DNA from: Pagrus major
Taxonomy: Eukaryota; Chordata; Actinopteri; Spariformes; Sparidae
Direction of reading: 5' to 3'
Assembly: GCF_040436345.1 (NCBI RefSeq)
Contig: NC_133234.1
Coordinates: 10,354,446 to 10,418,445 of the forward strand
DNA: 64,000 nt
The first letter of the stretch is position 1, and each line of letters begins with the position of its first letter. This document shows, piece after piece, positions 1 to 15,535 of the stretch. Both the position numbers and the translations under genes were made by a program. A model generated the notes under the pieces. The model was not told the DNA's origin. It ran no database searches and saw nothing but the letters and a program-made list of their open reading frames with translations.

Positions 1-632
1 TCCCTCCAGTCTGCGGCTTGTTGCGTACAGTTCACACGCTCTTCGTCAGCGCTAACAGCAAACTGTGCTGAGAGATCTGTGAGACGCGATAATCACAGCG
101 AAGCATGCGGCCTGACATCCACAGGACCACAGTGTTATTGGAAATTAAGTTTCTGACTGTAATATAACATTTAAGTTGCTGTTGTTCTGTATAATGTACA
201 GTATACATGAAGTATTTGGACAAGGATAGGCACTGATTTACTGCTTTATTAATGCTAAATGACACTTGTGTTACTCTAGAAACAAACTACTTCGTAGCCA
301 ATTTGTAAACTTCATAAGATAAGGAAGCAATCAAAATTGAAATTCTGGATTTGGGGTGAATTTCAAAACAACACGTTGACAGTAACTGGTCAGAAAATGT
401 TGCTTCACCAAGTCTTGCAAAATAACACATGGTGTACAACTGCAAAAACAAGACAAGGTGTGAGCACTGAGCCACCAGGCATCAACACTTCAGAATCTTA
501 ATTTGGTCATTTGTTGATGCCTCTGGCAAGGTATGATGGTACACTCAGCCTAAAATGTTTAGTTACACACAGTGAAATATGGTCTAGGATAGTCCGGACT
601 TTCTGCTGCTAGCTACCATCATTTCAACCTTG

Positions 633-691
<59 letters not shown>

Positions 692-2646
692 CTTTTCTTA
701 TTTTCTTTGCTGTTTAGTATGTACACCAGGGGTTCTCAAACGTCTTACTCAAAAGGTCCACATCTGATGTTTATTCATGTTCAGGGGTCTTGAATGATTG
801 GCAATAACAAAATAACATTTAATCCATTAATTGACGTCACATCTCACACATCTCAAGACTTTAGCATTCAACTATTAAATAATGCTGTAGAGAAACAACT
901 TAAAGATTATCAGAAATAAAATATCTGGGACCTGTTGTACAAGAAAATGGGTGAGTTTGCTGATAACAATTTAATAAGACTAAAATCTGCCTATGTAGGA
1001 TTGTATGGGATGTAATCATTTTAGCATATAATTATTCAAGTGTTGTGGCGAAAGAACAGGAAAGTAATAACAAATGTGAGGCTGTGTATTTCAACAAAGG
1101 AAAATTTAAAAAAAAAGATGAAAACATTCCCTGTTTTTGACAATGTTTCTGAATGCAACATAAAGTCCCTGTCCATCTGTGTGTGTCAAACTCCAACACA
1201 GTAAGCAGACGACAGAAGCATTGATACATCTGTGAAAATAAATGGCTCCAAGCATAGTTTTTATTTCATGACTACTTCGGCACAAACATCTACCTGCTAG
1301 TGTGGTGCATAACCTGACGACATTTACTCGCCAAACGGAAGATATGCCCACATTTGGAGACTGTTTCTGGCTCAGATTCTTACAACTACAGACAGACTCC
1401 TATGCTGATGATGAGGCAAAATGTTTTTTCCCTATTATTAAAAAACAAATGTGTTGCATCCCCTCCCATCCACATTGTGTTATACAGTATAGCATTCTTC
1501 CCCTTGGCTAGAATGACAGGCCACGTTATAACCCTCAACTGATAGGAACATTTTACTCAATGATGATGGTGTCCGCATAACTCTGGACAAAGTAAAAAAG
1601 TCACTCAATACAACTGTTCCACTGAAACGGCGATACAGCGCACAGTTAAGGACTATTAAATGGGCATTTAAGGGGTGTAAAGCTGTACAACACTGAAAAA
1701 AAAAGAACATGTAGTCTTTAAATCAATTAAGGTTGAGAGGTGTAGCCAGATATGGGCAGGAGATGACAAACTGTTGGCTGCACCTCTTGTTGTAACTGGT
1801 GTTAAGAGCTGGATGTGTGGGAGGATGCTTAGGCTCCAACAGCATCAGGTCTGGACTAGTCTTGGGTGCGTTCATGTCGTGCATGTTTAAAGCAGTTTAT
1901 ATGCATTCGGAAACATTCATTCCTTTCGTATGGCATGTGAGGACAATGCCAGTCAAACCTGGCAACACTGACTGTGCAGGTCTCTGGTGCTGCAATACAG
2001 TATGTTCTGAACAACTGACATGAACCCAGATGTGGGACCAAAAAGAAGAGGATGAATGTTGACCAAGCCATGATTAGCAAGATAAAATCAAACTTGGGCC
2101 TCCAGATGAAATGAAATGCCTCTTCAATATATCAAATCACTGCCAGAGAGCTCAGACAAGTCTGTCATGTTTTGTTAAGGTTACGGGAACTGGAATTGGA
2201 TGTTTTGACAACATGCTTCCCAAATATGTAACCTCAACAGATGACGGTTTACCAAAACTCTGTCCAATAAACAAGCAGCGTGTGGGTCAATGTGACATCC
2301 AGAGCCTACTTGTAACCTGGCAGTAAAACCAGCAATAAACCACAAACAAAGACGCAATAAAATAAACTTTTCCATTTATGGATTGTACAAAAGACATACT
2401 GATGTGACTACGGTCTGATGTTACAGATGCTGTGGAAATGAGGGCTAAACGGAGGGGCAAGACAAATTAGTTAATAGAGGAGAGGAGTAAAAAGGATAAA
2501 ACAGAAGAAGAAAAGCTGACACCAGCTGATAGAGCGAGGGGAAAGAATAAAGGATAGCCAAGAGAAGGCATTGCTGCATAAGCTGTGCATGATTCTGCCT
2601 GTTAAATGTTTAAATACAACACTCAAACACAAACAGTTGCTAGCAT

Positions 2647-2735
2647 AAAGGAGCACTATGTAGTTTTGGGGAAGACATTTCAATCAGAAGAGAACAATCT
2701 TCATTGACTGTCTGGGGGTAAAAAAACTAAACACC
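2647..2735 (+). repeat. MITE family A, 5' fragment
   Basis: AAAGGAGCACTATGTAG and the following GGGAAGACATTTCAATCAGAAG match the left end of the recurrent TTAA-type MITE of this window; the copy breaks off after the CATTGACTG block. Confidence 0.7.
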
Positions 2736-4697
2736 AGCACCTTCATCCATGTGTTTGCTGACATCCTCTACAAGCTGCCGTCACATTACTCGTGTAAACA
2801 CACGACACAGACACATACCAAAACCAGACAAGCGACTCTGTCTGTTTTTATTATCCCGTCACACAGCTTACCTACCACGTTTCTTTCACAAACTAAATAA
2901 AGGAAGTAAACAGGTGCTGCTGGACATTTTAAGTGACCTCCCTTCCCCTCCTCACCCGTGACCCCTCGCTCCTTCGACCTCTCCCAGCTTCTAGCAGCTG
3001 AGCCCTGAGTCTGTGTATGTCTGAGTTAATATTATATACACACATACAGAGGAGCATAGTTGGATTTGTGCTCACGAGGGCCTCAGTTGATCATTAGCCA
3101 GGCTCTGTTTTCATGTGCACTGTTGTGACACTGTATAATACAGGAAGGAGAATGAGAAAGAAAAACAAAAAAGACAAGAGCGATGACCGAAAAAGGACAG
3201 AAACAGAAAGAAAAGGAAAACAGCAACTGACAAAAGATAGGAGGACTGAGACCGAGTGGCGCAACAGCATACACCGCACTGCTCACAACAATGGCTAACA
3301 GGCTAACAATACATGTTCAGTGGCTCGCGCGGATCTAGAAAAAGGAGTTTGGCCTGTCGACTGGTAACAGTCTGGCAACAGAAACCACTAGGCCAAAGGT
3401 CATCATGAGGGAAAACAAAACACGATTATGATGCAAACACTGAAAGATATCTTTCTCAATCTACACTGTAGATCAAGTTCAGCTGTTATTTCACCTCACA
3501 TGCAACCCATTTATTAGGCTCTCTTATCAGTGTCAGCTTTAAGTTTCATTCGGAACCACAGAACACTTTTACTTAGATAAAAACTCAAATCAAAACTTAT
3601 CAGTGTTGCCTTCACAATAAACAAACTGAGTTATTGATCTAATAGAGGAGCACACAGAAGCCCAGACAGACGACAACGACAAATGGACGAATGAGGACAA
3701 ACCTCCGTTAAAAGCTCAAAAAGTCAAATTAGTTGCATCCTTGAAATAAATTAAATAATTGTGAAGCTAAGAGAGAGGAGGTTCAAACATGGACTCAGTG
3801 ATGCGTCAAGGGTCATGAATGTGAACCAGGAAAGCAGGAAAGGGACGGACAAGGCTAAGGAAGGTGAAAGCGCTGGAATAGTACGATGAGGTGGCAGGGG
3901 GTAGCTGTGAAGACGTCCGCTGACCTGATCCTGGCTGCAGCTAACCTGAAATAACCGAGGTCGAGGAGACACAATGTGACAACACTCCTTTGTGAAACAG
4001 GCAAGGGTCCCATGTGCTGCTTGTGTTTCCTCAGCCATAGGCCTAACCCCTGTGTGTGCTTATATGTGTGTGTGTGTGTGTGTATGTGTGTACTCAGTGA
4101 CTCCTAGAATCAGCGTGAAACCCAATCTAACTCCACTGCTCATAAACACATCTGGTCCTCGCAGCCATCCCACATGGATTCCCATTCCCAGAGTCCCTTG
4201 AGCCAAAGTTCCTGTGTGCGCCTGTGAGTTTGTGTGTGTGTGTGTTTGCGCACGCGCCTTTGTGTGTGTGGTTAGGGTTCTGGGAAGTCGTGCTCCTGGA
4301 AACATGCAGGGCAACACGCTGGAACATGCAAAACGCAGGCCAATCCTCTTCAGATGTGGCTAACTGCTTGGCATGGCTGTACGACATACGGATACAGACA
4401 ACCACACAGACACACACACACACACATATCCAGGCACAGCTACATGCACACCCATTAACAACATTAACCCATGTAGACATGATTAACTTTGAAATCTGAG
4501 ATATATCGCTGCATTCAAAAACCAAGTAGATTACAGTGTGTGAGCGCACATAGACACACACACACACACACAAAATCATACTTAAAGACAACAACAATGA
4601 CAGAAAAAAAAAACCGGACTTCAGCTCATTCTGCATTTAATAATCGTCCGTAAGTAACGTCTGCAGTGGAGCGGCAACAAATAAACTTTTGGTTGTA

Positions 4698-4751
4698 AAA
4701 GGGGCACTATGTGGACTATTGGAGAAGTGTATATAATATATATATATATAA

Positions 4752-4844
<93 letters not shown>

Positions 4845-5070
4845 TTACGATATTAATGAGGTAATAATACAAACTCAGAAATATTTATTTTTTCCATAAC
4901 TGAATAAACAAGCTGTTCTCGGAGGAAAATAAGGTCCCCCAGAATGCTGTTTGAAGCTTGAAAAGGTGGCAGGGTCCGCCACATATAAACAAAGTAAAAC
5001 AGTATGAAATTGTGTTAATATCAAAATTCTGTCTGAATGTATTCTCCAAAACTGCATAGCGCCCCTTTAA
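4698..5070 (-). repeat. MITE family A copy split by an AT microsatellite
   Basis: AAAGGGGCACTATGTGG opens the copy and GCATAGCGCCCCTTTAA closes it. The interior (ATTAATGAGGTAATAATAC, AACAAGCTGTTCTCGGAGG, GTCCGCCACATATAAAC) is the reverse complement of the form seen at 45860. An AT tract (4732..4838) has expanded inside it. Confidence 0.8.
4732..4838. repeat. (AT)n microsatellite
   Basis: Over 100 bases of AT broken once by an A run, inside a MITE copy. A similar tract is at 636..683. Confidence 0.95.
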
Positions 5071-8000
5071 GAAACAATCCAAGTACCCTTTATAGACTTC
5101 AGTTAGCCTTCCTCCATCTCCTGCAGTGATGATAAACGCACAGAGGCTGAGACAGAGAGAGAAATAGCAGCAGACAGTCGTCCATGTTGTCACATCGTGA
5201 TTTATGAGGGTAATTATACCTCTGCTCTTCTGCATGGGCACACCGCACACTTCAAATCTCACTGGAATGAGATCTTACATGGATGAGAAAGTTCAGATTT
5301 CTAAAAAACCTTTCTCAAAAGCCACACCCGGACACCAAAACCAAATGTTTGTAGTTACCAGAAACACCCCCTCAAACATGCATGCATGCACACGCACACA
5401 CACACACTCTCCATCCCTCCTCCTTTCTCCTACTGTGTATTTATATTGCCAGGAAACAGCCTTTAAACAACCTCACGCCCACTTTTATCACTGCCCCTCA
5501 GTACCCAATGCTGTTCTGCTACGTCACTGCGCCCCATCAGTTGGCACTGAACGTTGCCCTCCATAAAATCCTTCTTTCATACGTCTTGTGCGTGATGATA
5601 GTGAAGAACAACAGTTATAGCACAATAAAAAAAAAGGTGATGACTGAAACCATGGAGCCGTTTGGTCATGATTGCTGGTTGCAGCATGTAGACTAGGCCT
5701 GGTTGTGCTTACTGCTTATATTTAGCTTATATGCTCGTCTAATTAATGAGGAAATGAGAAAGTGAGATCTGCAGAAAGGAAAAAGAACCAGGAGTTAAAA
5801 CGAGAACTAAAAGCGTTTTTTGTTTTTTTTTAAACATCAAAATAAAAGCATATCCAAGTGAGAACAGGAGGTAGACAAACTGTAAGACTGCGGATAGGAT
5901 TCACGAGGAAAATATTTTTATTAGCCTGACCTACTAAAAACAACATACTTTTCAACATCACAGCCCTGAGTCCACTCCTCCGCAGGGCTGCTGCACGAGG
6001 ACCACCTCACTAAATTTTTAACAACCATGACTCTGGCACAAATTACACACATGTGAAGCAGCCTTTGTGGCTTAAGTTAGCTCGTTTCCCTGCTTAGTCA
6101 CATGATGGGGGTCACATGTTCCCAGACGGCAGCAGAAAATCATCCAAGCTGGGCTACTTCCTCCTTTGTGGTCACATGAGGATTCATTCATTCACTTTAC
6201 TGTCAGTGTACGAGCCCCACATGGAGGGAGATTCATCATGGAAACACGGATATTGGTGTGAGCATGTCAGCGTTTTTCCTTTCCTAATTCATGGAGACGC
6301 ACAGTGAGCAACTCGAAGACAGACAGCTGTTACACTGTCCAAAAATACTTTCCAAGGGAATCTAACCCATTTAAGGCAATTTTGCTTACAAATGACCATG
6401 ATTCCTGTCTTATTACTCAGCATTGACGTGACAAAAGTATCAGAAATAGCTCGGACTTTATCAAGGCAACTCATTCAAAAATGCCTTAAAATGAGCTTTG
6501 GACATTCCTAAAAATTGTCTGAAAACAAAGAAAGCAGGAGTACAAAAATATGTGCATGATATTTGATGAGAGGGATCAGCATCAAAACAGCCAGAAGCAA
6601 CATAAATACAACTTCGACCTCATGCATTCCAAGTATGAGCAAACATGCCGGTACGTCGTTCTGTTCTGTGAGAGGAAACCGCTTTGAGAATGATGGTAAA
6701 AGAAGATGATGAGGACGGGGAATGATTATAAAATTCTCCAACAGGAAACATAAATGGCTAAGTGAATTCTAGATCCTTCTGCATCTGGAAACAGAAAGAC
6801 AGAGAGAGAGCAAGCACAGGAGGGAAGGAGAGTGAGAGTGTATAAACTAAAGAGAGACAGGCTGCAATGTTTCTAGGTGTACCGGCACCCTCCACTGTGA
6901 AAGGGTCCATTTTGGGCTGGCGTGAGCGTCGCATCCTGTAGGAATGTGTTGCGGTGGCACTGTTTGTAAAGGCAGGGCATGTGGAGGAGAAGACTGGGAG
7001 AGGTCGGACTGAGCTAAGGGCCTGGGTGTCCATCGTGGGACATAGACGTAACCTTTGATGGCTTAATTTAGGACAAGTGGACAATCTGTTCATCGCTCTC
7101 ACTGAAAGAGACTTAACATACACACAAAACAACAACAAACACAGACTTAAATGTGTGCCTGTGCAGAGATAGTAGTCAAAGCACAGGCACTCCCCTGGCT
7201 CTGGGATTGCTAGTAAAAGGAAATCATAATGAGAGGAGCTTTAGCTAAATCCTCACAGCATTACACAAGACTGTACTGATGAGTGGGTTAACTCACCTCG
7301 CCATTTGATATTTGATACAGGGTATAAACCTCTGACATACAATGCACAAATTATGAATTAGCAAAGCGCATGTGAACAAAATCAGACTTGACAAGGCCTG
7401 CAAATCCTCTCCAGACAAGCTTTGTTTAGAGATACAAATGTGTTTCTTAAACAACAGCGCTCTTGTATCCAACATGGTTTCTCTCCCATGATGCCATATT
7501 TAGATGGGAAAGTGATTTGGCACATTACGTTCAGCCTCATGCATTGTTTCAGTACCTCGAAAACAATAGAATAAAGCAGCTCACTGAGCAGTATCCATAA
7601 ACTAACTGACCTACATGACGTCCTAACCCGCCGCACTGCCAAGAACTGCATGTCTACAGGCTATCTGTTGGGGCCAGCAGGGCTGGGGGAGAGGCTTCTA
7701 GCCAAAATAGCAATCTCAAGGATGAGTTGAGCTCGTGTGGTTAGGCAAAACATTGATGCAACAGCATGTGCGACAGAAATGTAACTTAATGTCGTTCATG
7801 TTTAGATTGAGAGACAGAGAGTTAAGAGTGAGAGCGAGAGCAAAGTGGATTAGATCTGTATACCGGTGAACACTGTGGCCTGATAAGCTGCAGGAAGGTT
7901 GGACACGCTGCCCTACTGTAGTACTGTTGTGACTCACACACACACGCACACACATACATACCCACACACACACTCTGTGCATGCACCAAATGCAGCTGCA

Positions 8001-8623
8001 TGCATGTAAAGCACGAGAGACGTACGCACATTCTGGCGTATGCAACAAAAGGGAACGTGAACTTGTGATTATGCAAGAACGTTTCTGCAACAGTGACACC
8101 ACAAACACACGTAGGTGCTCTGCATCCCGACTTTCATTAGCCGGTGTCTGCGGCAATCAAGCTCAGCCCTGTTTGGCAGACAGAACGGGACAGCTCTTGG
8201 CAGATTGTTTACTCTCGAAATTAAAGTGAGACATTTCATGAGCTAAATAGAGGACGGAGATGCTCTTATTTACTGCTCAGATGATAAAGGAGGTGTGCCT
8301 TTCTTTGTTACAATAAAGCTGTGATAAACATGATTCAGCTTGGCGTGAACCGTTTCGTTTGCCAACTACAATGAGGCTATAAATGTACACACACTGTACA
8401 ATAAAAATTCCAATCTTATTCCCTTTCTTCAAACAGCCTGATGGCAGCTTAAAAATGATCAACAGTGTCGTCCAAAATGCCCCCACATCTGCGTCTTCCA
8501 GAGGGCAGCTGTTGCCGGATGCTGCCATGCATGCAGCTGCAAACAAAGACTAGTGTGCTGCCAAAGTGGGCTGCTGCTGCTGCTAAAAGCCCAAATACTG
8601 CTAGTGTTTCATAATGTTCAACC

Positions 8624-8660
<37 letters not shown>

Positions 8661-9291
8661 AGTCTCCTCCAGCCCTAACGCCTTCCAGTTTACTCTGCTC
8701 CAATTTGACTGCCCCTAGAAATGTGTGTCGTGTCGGCAGCAGCAACCCCAAACAGTCAAATTACTGAGAGGCAACTGCACAGGGTCTATTTGAGAGAGGC
8801 AGCTGTCCTCTTCCTGGAAAGAGACTTTTTTTCCCCTGTCTTACCCAGAAACTGAGGGGGCCCTTCCTGTCATTATGCACCTCATCTGACACAATAAAAA
8901 AAAATATGAAGAATTTCTTCTATCTGCATTTAGCTCCCTCTTTCTCCCACACATTACTCTCTCCCTCTTTCTTTCTTTCTTTCTCTGTCAGTGTGGCTGC
9001 TGTGGCTGCATGCCTGCCTGTGTGTTTATTTCTGGAAGCTCACAACATGGCCGACATGTGCTTTGTTATTGTTAGTACAACATCATCCCTCTTGGCCTAT
9101 AAGGGCTGTTTATCGCCCCCCTCCTCCTCCTCCTCCTGTTCCCCCATCCCACCCAAAGCAACACATCAGCCTTAAAGATATACTAGCATGAAATCAGGCT
9201 GGTTAGAATTACATAAACAGAATAATAAACAGTGTGTTATGATCACCACCACCCTGCTCCTCCACCATCTCCTCCTCCTCCTCGCACTCAC

Positions 9292-10780
<1,489 letters not shown>

Positions 10781-11295
10781 TGAATATATTCAGAAGCGTC
10801 GTGTCTCCTCTGCGCACTTCTCCTCATAAACCACATCTCAGTGTGTGAGTGTGTGTGTGTGTGTGTGCGTGTCCCATCAGTGCCGCAGCTTATCTGCACA
10901 CATCAGGGCGGACTGCGGCGGTACTACATCCCCATTTCGCCTTTTGTTGTGTAATAACACACTGAGCATGGGTTTTCAACTACAGGCTGCTTTGCTCAAG
11001 GACACTACAGAAATGAGATGTGGGGAATGACAGAAGGAGAATGATGACTTTAAAACACCCAGCTTCATCCAGAAGGCCCCATTAAAAGACTTAATTACCC
11101 TGTAACTATACATTACTGAAATTAATGAACAAGACAATAATGAATAATTAAACGAATCAGGGTCATTTGTTATTTTGAATGGCAGTCTGGGGCCCATGTG
11201 ATAACAATGTGTGGTCACTTAAACAAAGGTGGCACTTGTAAGAACATACTTTATTTGGACACACATGAGGTTAGATCAAATCAGGTCAAGAGGCC

Positions 11296-11328
<33 letters not shown>

Positions 11329-12167
11329 TACAGAAACAGAAGAAAAACAACATTTATTTAACATAATTTGGAAAAATACAAGTGCCAGATATCAACAGAA
11401 ACACACAATAAACAGAAAAAACAAATCAATAGACAATGAACAATGAATGAACAATAGAATACAATACAATAGAGTTACACTGAAATTATGTAATTCTTGA
11501 ATTGCCCCCCTTGGCTTATTATATTTGAGAATACTCTCCAGCCCAACAATAAATCCCCTGCCTGCACTGATGAAGGGGGATTAGGACAAGGACAGGAAAT
11601 ATCCAGGCTACTAAAGCAGCAGTTTTTAATGCAGGGCTGTGTGTAAAATGAGCCCTCTGATGTCAACACACACACACAAACATACACACACCGCTCAGAA
11701 TTGTGGGAAACTGTAAACTGTAAACATCCTTTTATCAATGGCATGTTTGTAGCAGCTGTGTGAGAGAGGAGAGAGGGAGGAAAGATTGGAAACACTGACA
11801 CCTGCTGGTGAACAGAACGGAAGCACCTAGTAAAAAAAGAGACATAATTTACTGTAACACCAGGGGGAAGTTAAGGTCATTGACATCCATGGTAATAAAA
11901 TCATGTTTTTACACTGCACAAAAACTAGGAGGAGAACCGAGTCATATTTATAGTCTCATGTGACCTTTGCTGTGCTCACCCTGGTTAACAATTGACAGTT
12001 TGTTTGTTACCTACAGCTCGTTTTGGTTTCATTTATGGGCACTTTCCTTATGAGCAAACTGCATTTATCAGGTTTTCACTTGTTAATTAACAACAGGGTC
12101 AAATCCAGGTTTACACAAAGTTTTTAAAATAAAACAAACGTGCAGCCAAAATTTCCACTGTGAGCAA

Positions 12168-12485
12168 TTTAAAGGAACAGTTTTGACAATTTGGGGAATA
12201 TGCTTATCCGTTAAACTAAGAAGATTGATACCACTCTCATGCTTGTACTTAAAATATACAGCTATTGCCAGCTGCTAGCTAACGTAGCTTAACACATGGA
12301 GTAGAAACAAGGGGAAAGGAGCTCACTGTCTCTCACAAATTAACAAATGACATCTCATTTGGTTAATTCACAAAGAGCATGTGGGTTTTTGTTACCTTTG
12401 GACAGAGCCAGGCTAGCTGTTTCACCCTGTTTTTACTTTTTGTGTTGAGCTAGGTTAGCCAAATTATCAAAATGGTTCCTTTAAA
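12168..12485. repeat. Foldback MITE with 27-base ends
   Basis: Left end TTTAAAGGAACAGTTTTG and right end CAAAATGGTTCCTTTAAA are imperfect inverted repeats of about 27 bases. Between them are the AAGATTGATACCACTCTCAT and TTTGGACAGAGCCAGGCTAG blocks that recur in many fish genomes. Confidence 0.75.
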
Positions 12486-12587
12486 TTTAGAGCTTTGTCT
12501 GGACATTTGTTTTTTTTCCTAACTTTGAACAAACCTTGTTGTTTGACTATTTTGCAGAGTAGGCCTGTGCTTTTCTTTCTGAGAGTA

Positions 12588-12935
12588 GCTAAGAAGATTG
12601 ACACCACTCTCATGTTTGTACTATAAACATGCCGTTATTGCCAGATGGCTAACCTAGCTCAACACAAAAAGTGGAAACGGGGTGAAACAGCTAGCTTGGC
12701 TCTGTCCAAAGGTAACAAAAACACCTACCTGCACTTTGTGAGTTAATCAAATGAGATGTAATTTGTCAATTTGTTAGCTTAAACCACGGCACAGAGTCAG
12801 GCCAGCACCTTTCACCTGCTTCCACTCTATGTGCTAAGCTAACGTAGCTAGGTTGCTAGTGATAGCCTAATTTTTTCCACACACATAGCTGCAAAAGTGG
12901 TATCAATCTTCTCGTCCAACTCTCATCAAGAAAGT
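12588..12935. repeat. Second copy of the AAGATTGAYACCACTCTCAT repeat
   Basis: Begins AGCTAAGAAGATTGACACC and ends with the complementary GGTATCAATCTTCTCGTC, so it is again palindromic. The interior GGCTCTGTCCAAAGGTAAC block is shared with the neighbouring element and with 55195..55432. Confidence 0.7.
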
Positions 12936-13761
12936 GAATATGAATATTTTACATTGTGTCAGACTACTCCATTTTAATCTTATGTGTTAAAAATGAGCAT
13001 GCTCAGATTTAAATGAAATAAAATGTGGCAAAAATAATGTTTTAAAACTCATAAAGGGAGTATTCGTGATGTCTATGCTCTACACAAGTTAGTTTATCAA
13101 CCATTGTCTGGAAAAAATCCTCCACCTGTCCCCAAAAATGAAGTTGTGAGCTTCACAGTTTAGTAGCAGGAGGGATGAAGTTAAGGGACTTAGCTTAAGT
13201 GCTAGTAACAAGAAACACACACTGGAGAAACAAACAGTCCTCCTCAGCGGCCTCTTTCAGCCTATTAGATGTACTGTAGCCATATTGTATGTGTGCTCAG
13301 TCCCTGCTGTGGGACAGCCTGGCAACAATAAGAACAGCTGTCCAAACATTTGCCTGTCTCACCAGCATGCCCTTTGTCAGGAACCTGAACAAACCTGGAG
13401 ACATTTTAAAAATCAAGCCCCCTTGACGGCGTGCAACAGCTGGCCTGACGTATCCGCGTTCTTTAAGTGTTGCAGCATCATCCACCCTCGGTGCCCTGCG
13501 CTGAATGCCAGCCCTTGTCAGTACTCCAAATCTTAAACCTCAGCAGATGTGTTGACAAAATGTGTTTGGGTGGAGGAGAGATGGCTGGCACTGCCTGCGT
13601 TATGAAATATCCTCAGGCTTTAGGAGCAGGAGCAATTATTAATGCATGTGGGCCACAGCTCTTGTAAAATTACTTCCATAAAGGCTTTTAGCCTCCAGTT
13701 GTCAAGTGGCCATGATTATTTCAGTATACAGTGTTTGACTTACACCAGATCTACGATTTCT

Positions 13762-14130
13762 TTAAGGGTGCACGACTGAAGTGTTGGAGAGGAAGTTTTA
13801 ATCAGAAGAGAAAGATCTTTATTGACTGATTTATTTTATGCCTAAACAAACTAAATAAACAAAACTCTCTTTGTTTTCATGACTGAATAAACTGAATAAA
13901 CAAACTGACCTTAAAGGACAAAGCAGTTTCATACTGTTTTACTTTGTTTATATGTGGCAGACCCCGCCACCTTTCTAGCTTCAAACAGTGTTCTGGGACC
14001 TTATTTTCCTCTGAGAACAGCTTGTTTATTCACTAATGGAAAAGATAAATATTTCAGAGTATTGTACACTGTACATATTAAAATTCTGAGGTTGAATTTA
14101 CTTCTCCAAATCTACATGTTGCCCCTTTAA
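13762..14130 (+). repeat. MITE family A copy
   Basis: Runs from TTTAAGGGTGCAC to TTGCCCCTTTAA with the full interior of the family, including ACTTTGTTTATATGTGGC and the AATAAA-bearing ACTGAATAAAC blocks. Confidence 0.8.
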
Positions 14131-14146
14131 GGAATGGCAGAAATGA

Positions 14147-14345
14147 CTGTACTTAAGTACAGTTTTCAGGTACTCGTACTTTACTTGAGTATTTCCATTT
14201 TCTGCTAGTTTATACTTCCACTCCACCACATTTTTGAAGCAAATATAGTACGTTTTACTCAACTACATTCATCTGACAACTTTTAAGATTTACAGTGTCG
14301 TCAATATTCCACATTTTATTTCATTCAGATGCCTTCGAACTGCAT
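14147..14345. repeat. Common fish interspersed repeat (ACTTAAGTACAGTTTTCAGG type)
   Basis: The series ACTTAAGTACAG, GTACTCGTACTTTACTTGAG, TATTTCCATTTTCTGC and ACTTCCACTCCACCACATTT is one I recognise as a frequent interspersed element of teleost genomes. It does not encode a protein. Confidence 0.6.
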
Positions 14346-15300
14346 GAAGCTGTACACTTTAATTTTAAAAGTTGACCTCCTTTAAAAAAGTGCTACACTT
14401 GGTCATTTTGAGGCAACGGTTTCCTCATGTTTGTAAAGTAAGATCACTTTATCAGATTTTACAGTGCAACAAGTGACTTCTGTTTGTGTGACATGGCAAG
14501 TTGCATCTCTCCCTCAGTCAGAAAACAGAGCAAACGTAGGAGGAACGGGATGGAAAAGTTGGATTTGACATTTGAGGAAGCCAGGAAACTTTGCACCCGA
14601 GGAAATAAGAGTAGGGGCATTTGCCAACTGAGTCCCTCCTCCTCAGAGTTAACTTTCCACACCCATGTGCCACCAGTGTTTTTCTAAATAAAAGAATATT
14701 ACATTATTGTCTTATTTGCTGATGTGCGCCTCTGCATGGACCCATCAGTGGTTTTTGCAGGCTGTAGTCACCTTCACGTCCTCCTTACTGCCTGTTGAAC
14801 CAGCAGATCACTGTCATGATTTGTGGTTTGACAGTCTGGCGTGCCGCAATGCAGTAATAATCCACTGAGTGGCAGTGTTTCTACATAATCTACATCGCCT
14901 CTGCTGTTCACCTCCACACACAGCATTGATGTTCTGTCTATCTAATCTACCAGCACATACAAAGTTACCTAAAATTGAAGCTCTATTAAACTTGACAATA
15001 TCGTGGATGCATATTTATTGCAAATTAACTTAATTAATGTCAAATTTAAATATGTTGCTTTTGCCGGACCAGCATGACTTAATATCTGACATGAATAGTT
15101 ACAGAAGATCAATATGGGAAAAAAATTAACATTGACAAAACAGTGACACGTCTTCTTACGGAAATGAAAATCCAGTCATTATCTGCTCTATTTGAAAAGA
15201 CGTTACTTACACCCTCAACGTGAGGTCAAGCTCATGCACACACTTCAGATGTGTAGCTGCTAACGCTTTAAGCTTAGCAGCTATAGTGAGGATTTCTACT

Positions 15301-15535
15301 TTAAAGGGGCACTACGTAGTTTTGGAGAAGACATTCAAAGTCAGAAATGTAATATTTACAATATTAATGAGGTAATAATACAAACTCATAACTCATTATT
15401 TTTTAACTATAACCATAACTGAATAAACAAGCTGTTCTCAGAGGAAAATAAGGTCCCCAGAACACTGTTAGAAGCTAGAAAGGTGGCGGGGTCCGCCACA
15501 TATAAACAAAGTAAAACAGTATGAAGTTGTGTTGT
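15301..15535 (-). repeat. MITE family A, partial copy
   Basis: Begins TTAAAGGGGCACTACGTAG and carries the family interior in reverse orientation, ending after AAACAGTATGAAGTTGTG without its second terminal repeat. It lies about 900 bases upstream of the foxj1 promoter. Confidence 0.75.

Larger units (their letters stand above)
1..9291 (-). other. Probable long intron 2 of ubald1 (no exons recognised)
   Basis: Both ubald1 exons in the window point left and the third is missing, so this stretch is read as intron. It contains no open frame resembling a known protein. It holds AT repeats (636..683 and 4732..4838), short CA/TG tracts near 4065, 4230, 4400, 4555, 5395, 7940 and 8640, a MITE fragment (2647..2735) and a MITE copy interrupted by the long AT tract (4698..5070). 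CAGGGGTTCTCAAAC at 727..741 resembles the end of a fish hAT-type element. Positions 1-130 are somewhat GC-richer and carry a minus-strand frame that I cannot assign. Confidence 0.5.

Noticed and set aside
32..265. Minus-strand frame at the left edge in GC-richer sequence, with a possible acceptor near 170
   Set aside because: I cannot match the residues to ubald1 exon 3 or any family; too little support to call an exon.
4127..4636. A 169-codon minus-strand open frame
   Set aside because: Composed largely of translated TG/CA repeats (Val/Cys runs); no family resemblance and no splice context.
6758..6790. Apparent acceptor plus MQKDLE frame, echoed near 39690
   Set aside because: Both are very short, lack a partner exon and differ in flanks; coincidence is more likely.
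14459..14687. Overlapping open frames on both strands with a charged segment (KRRRNGMEKLDLTFEEARKL)
   Set aside because: No homology recognised and mirrored frames suggest chance; neighbouring sequence is an interspersed repeat.
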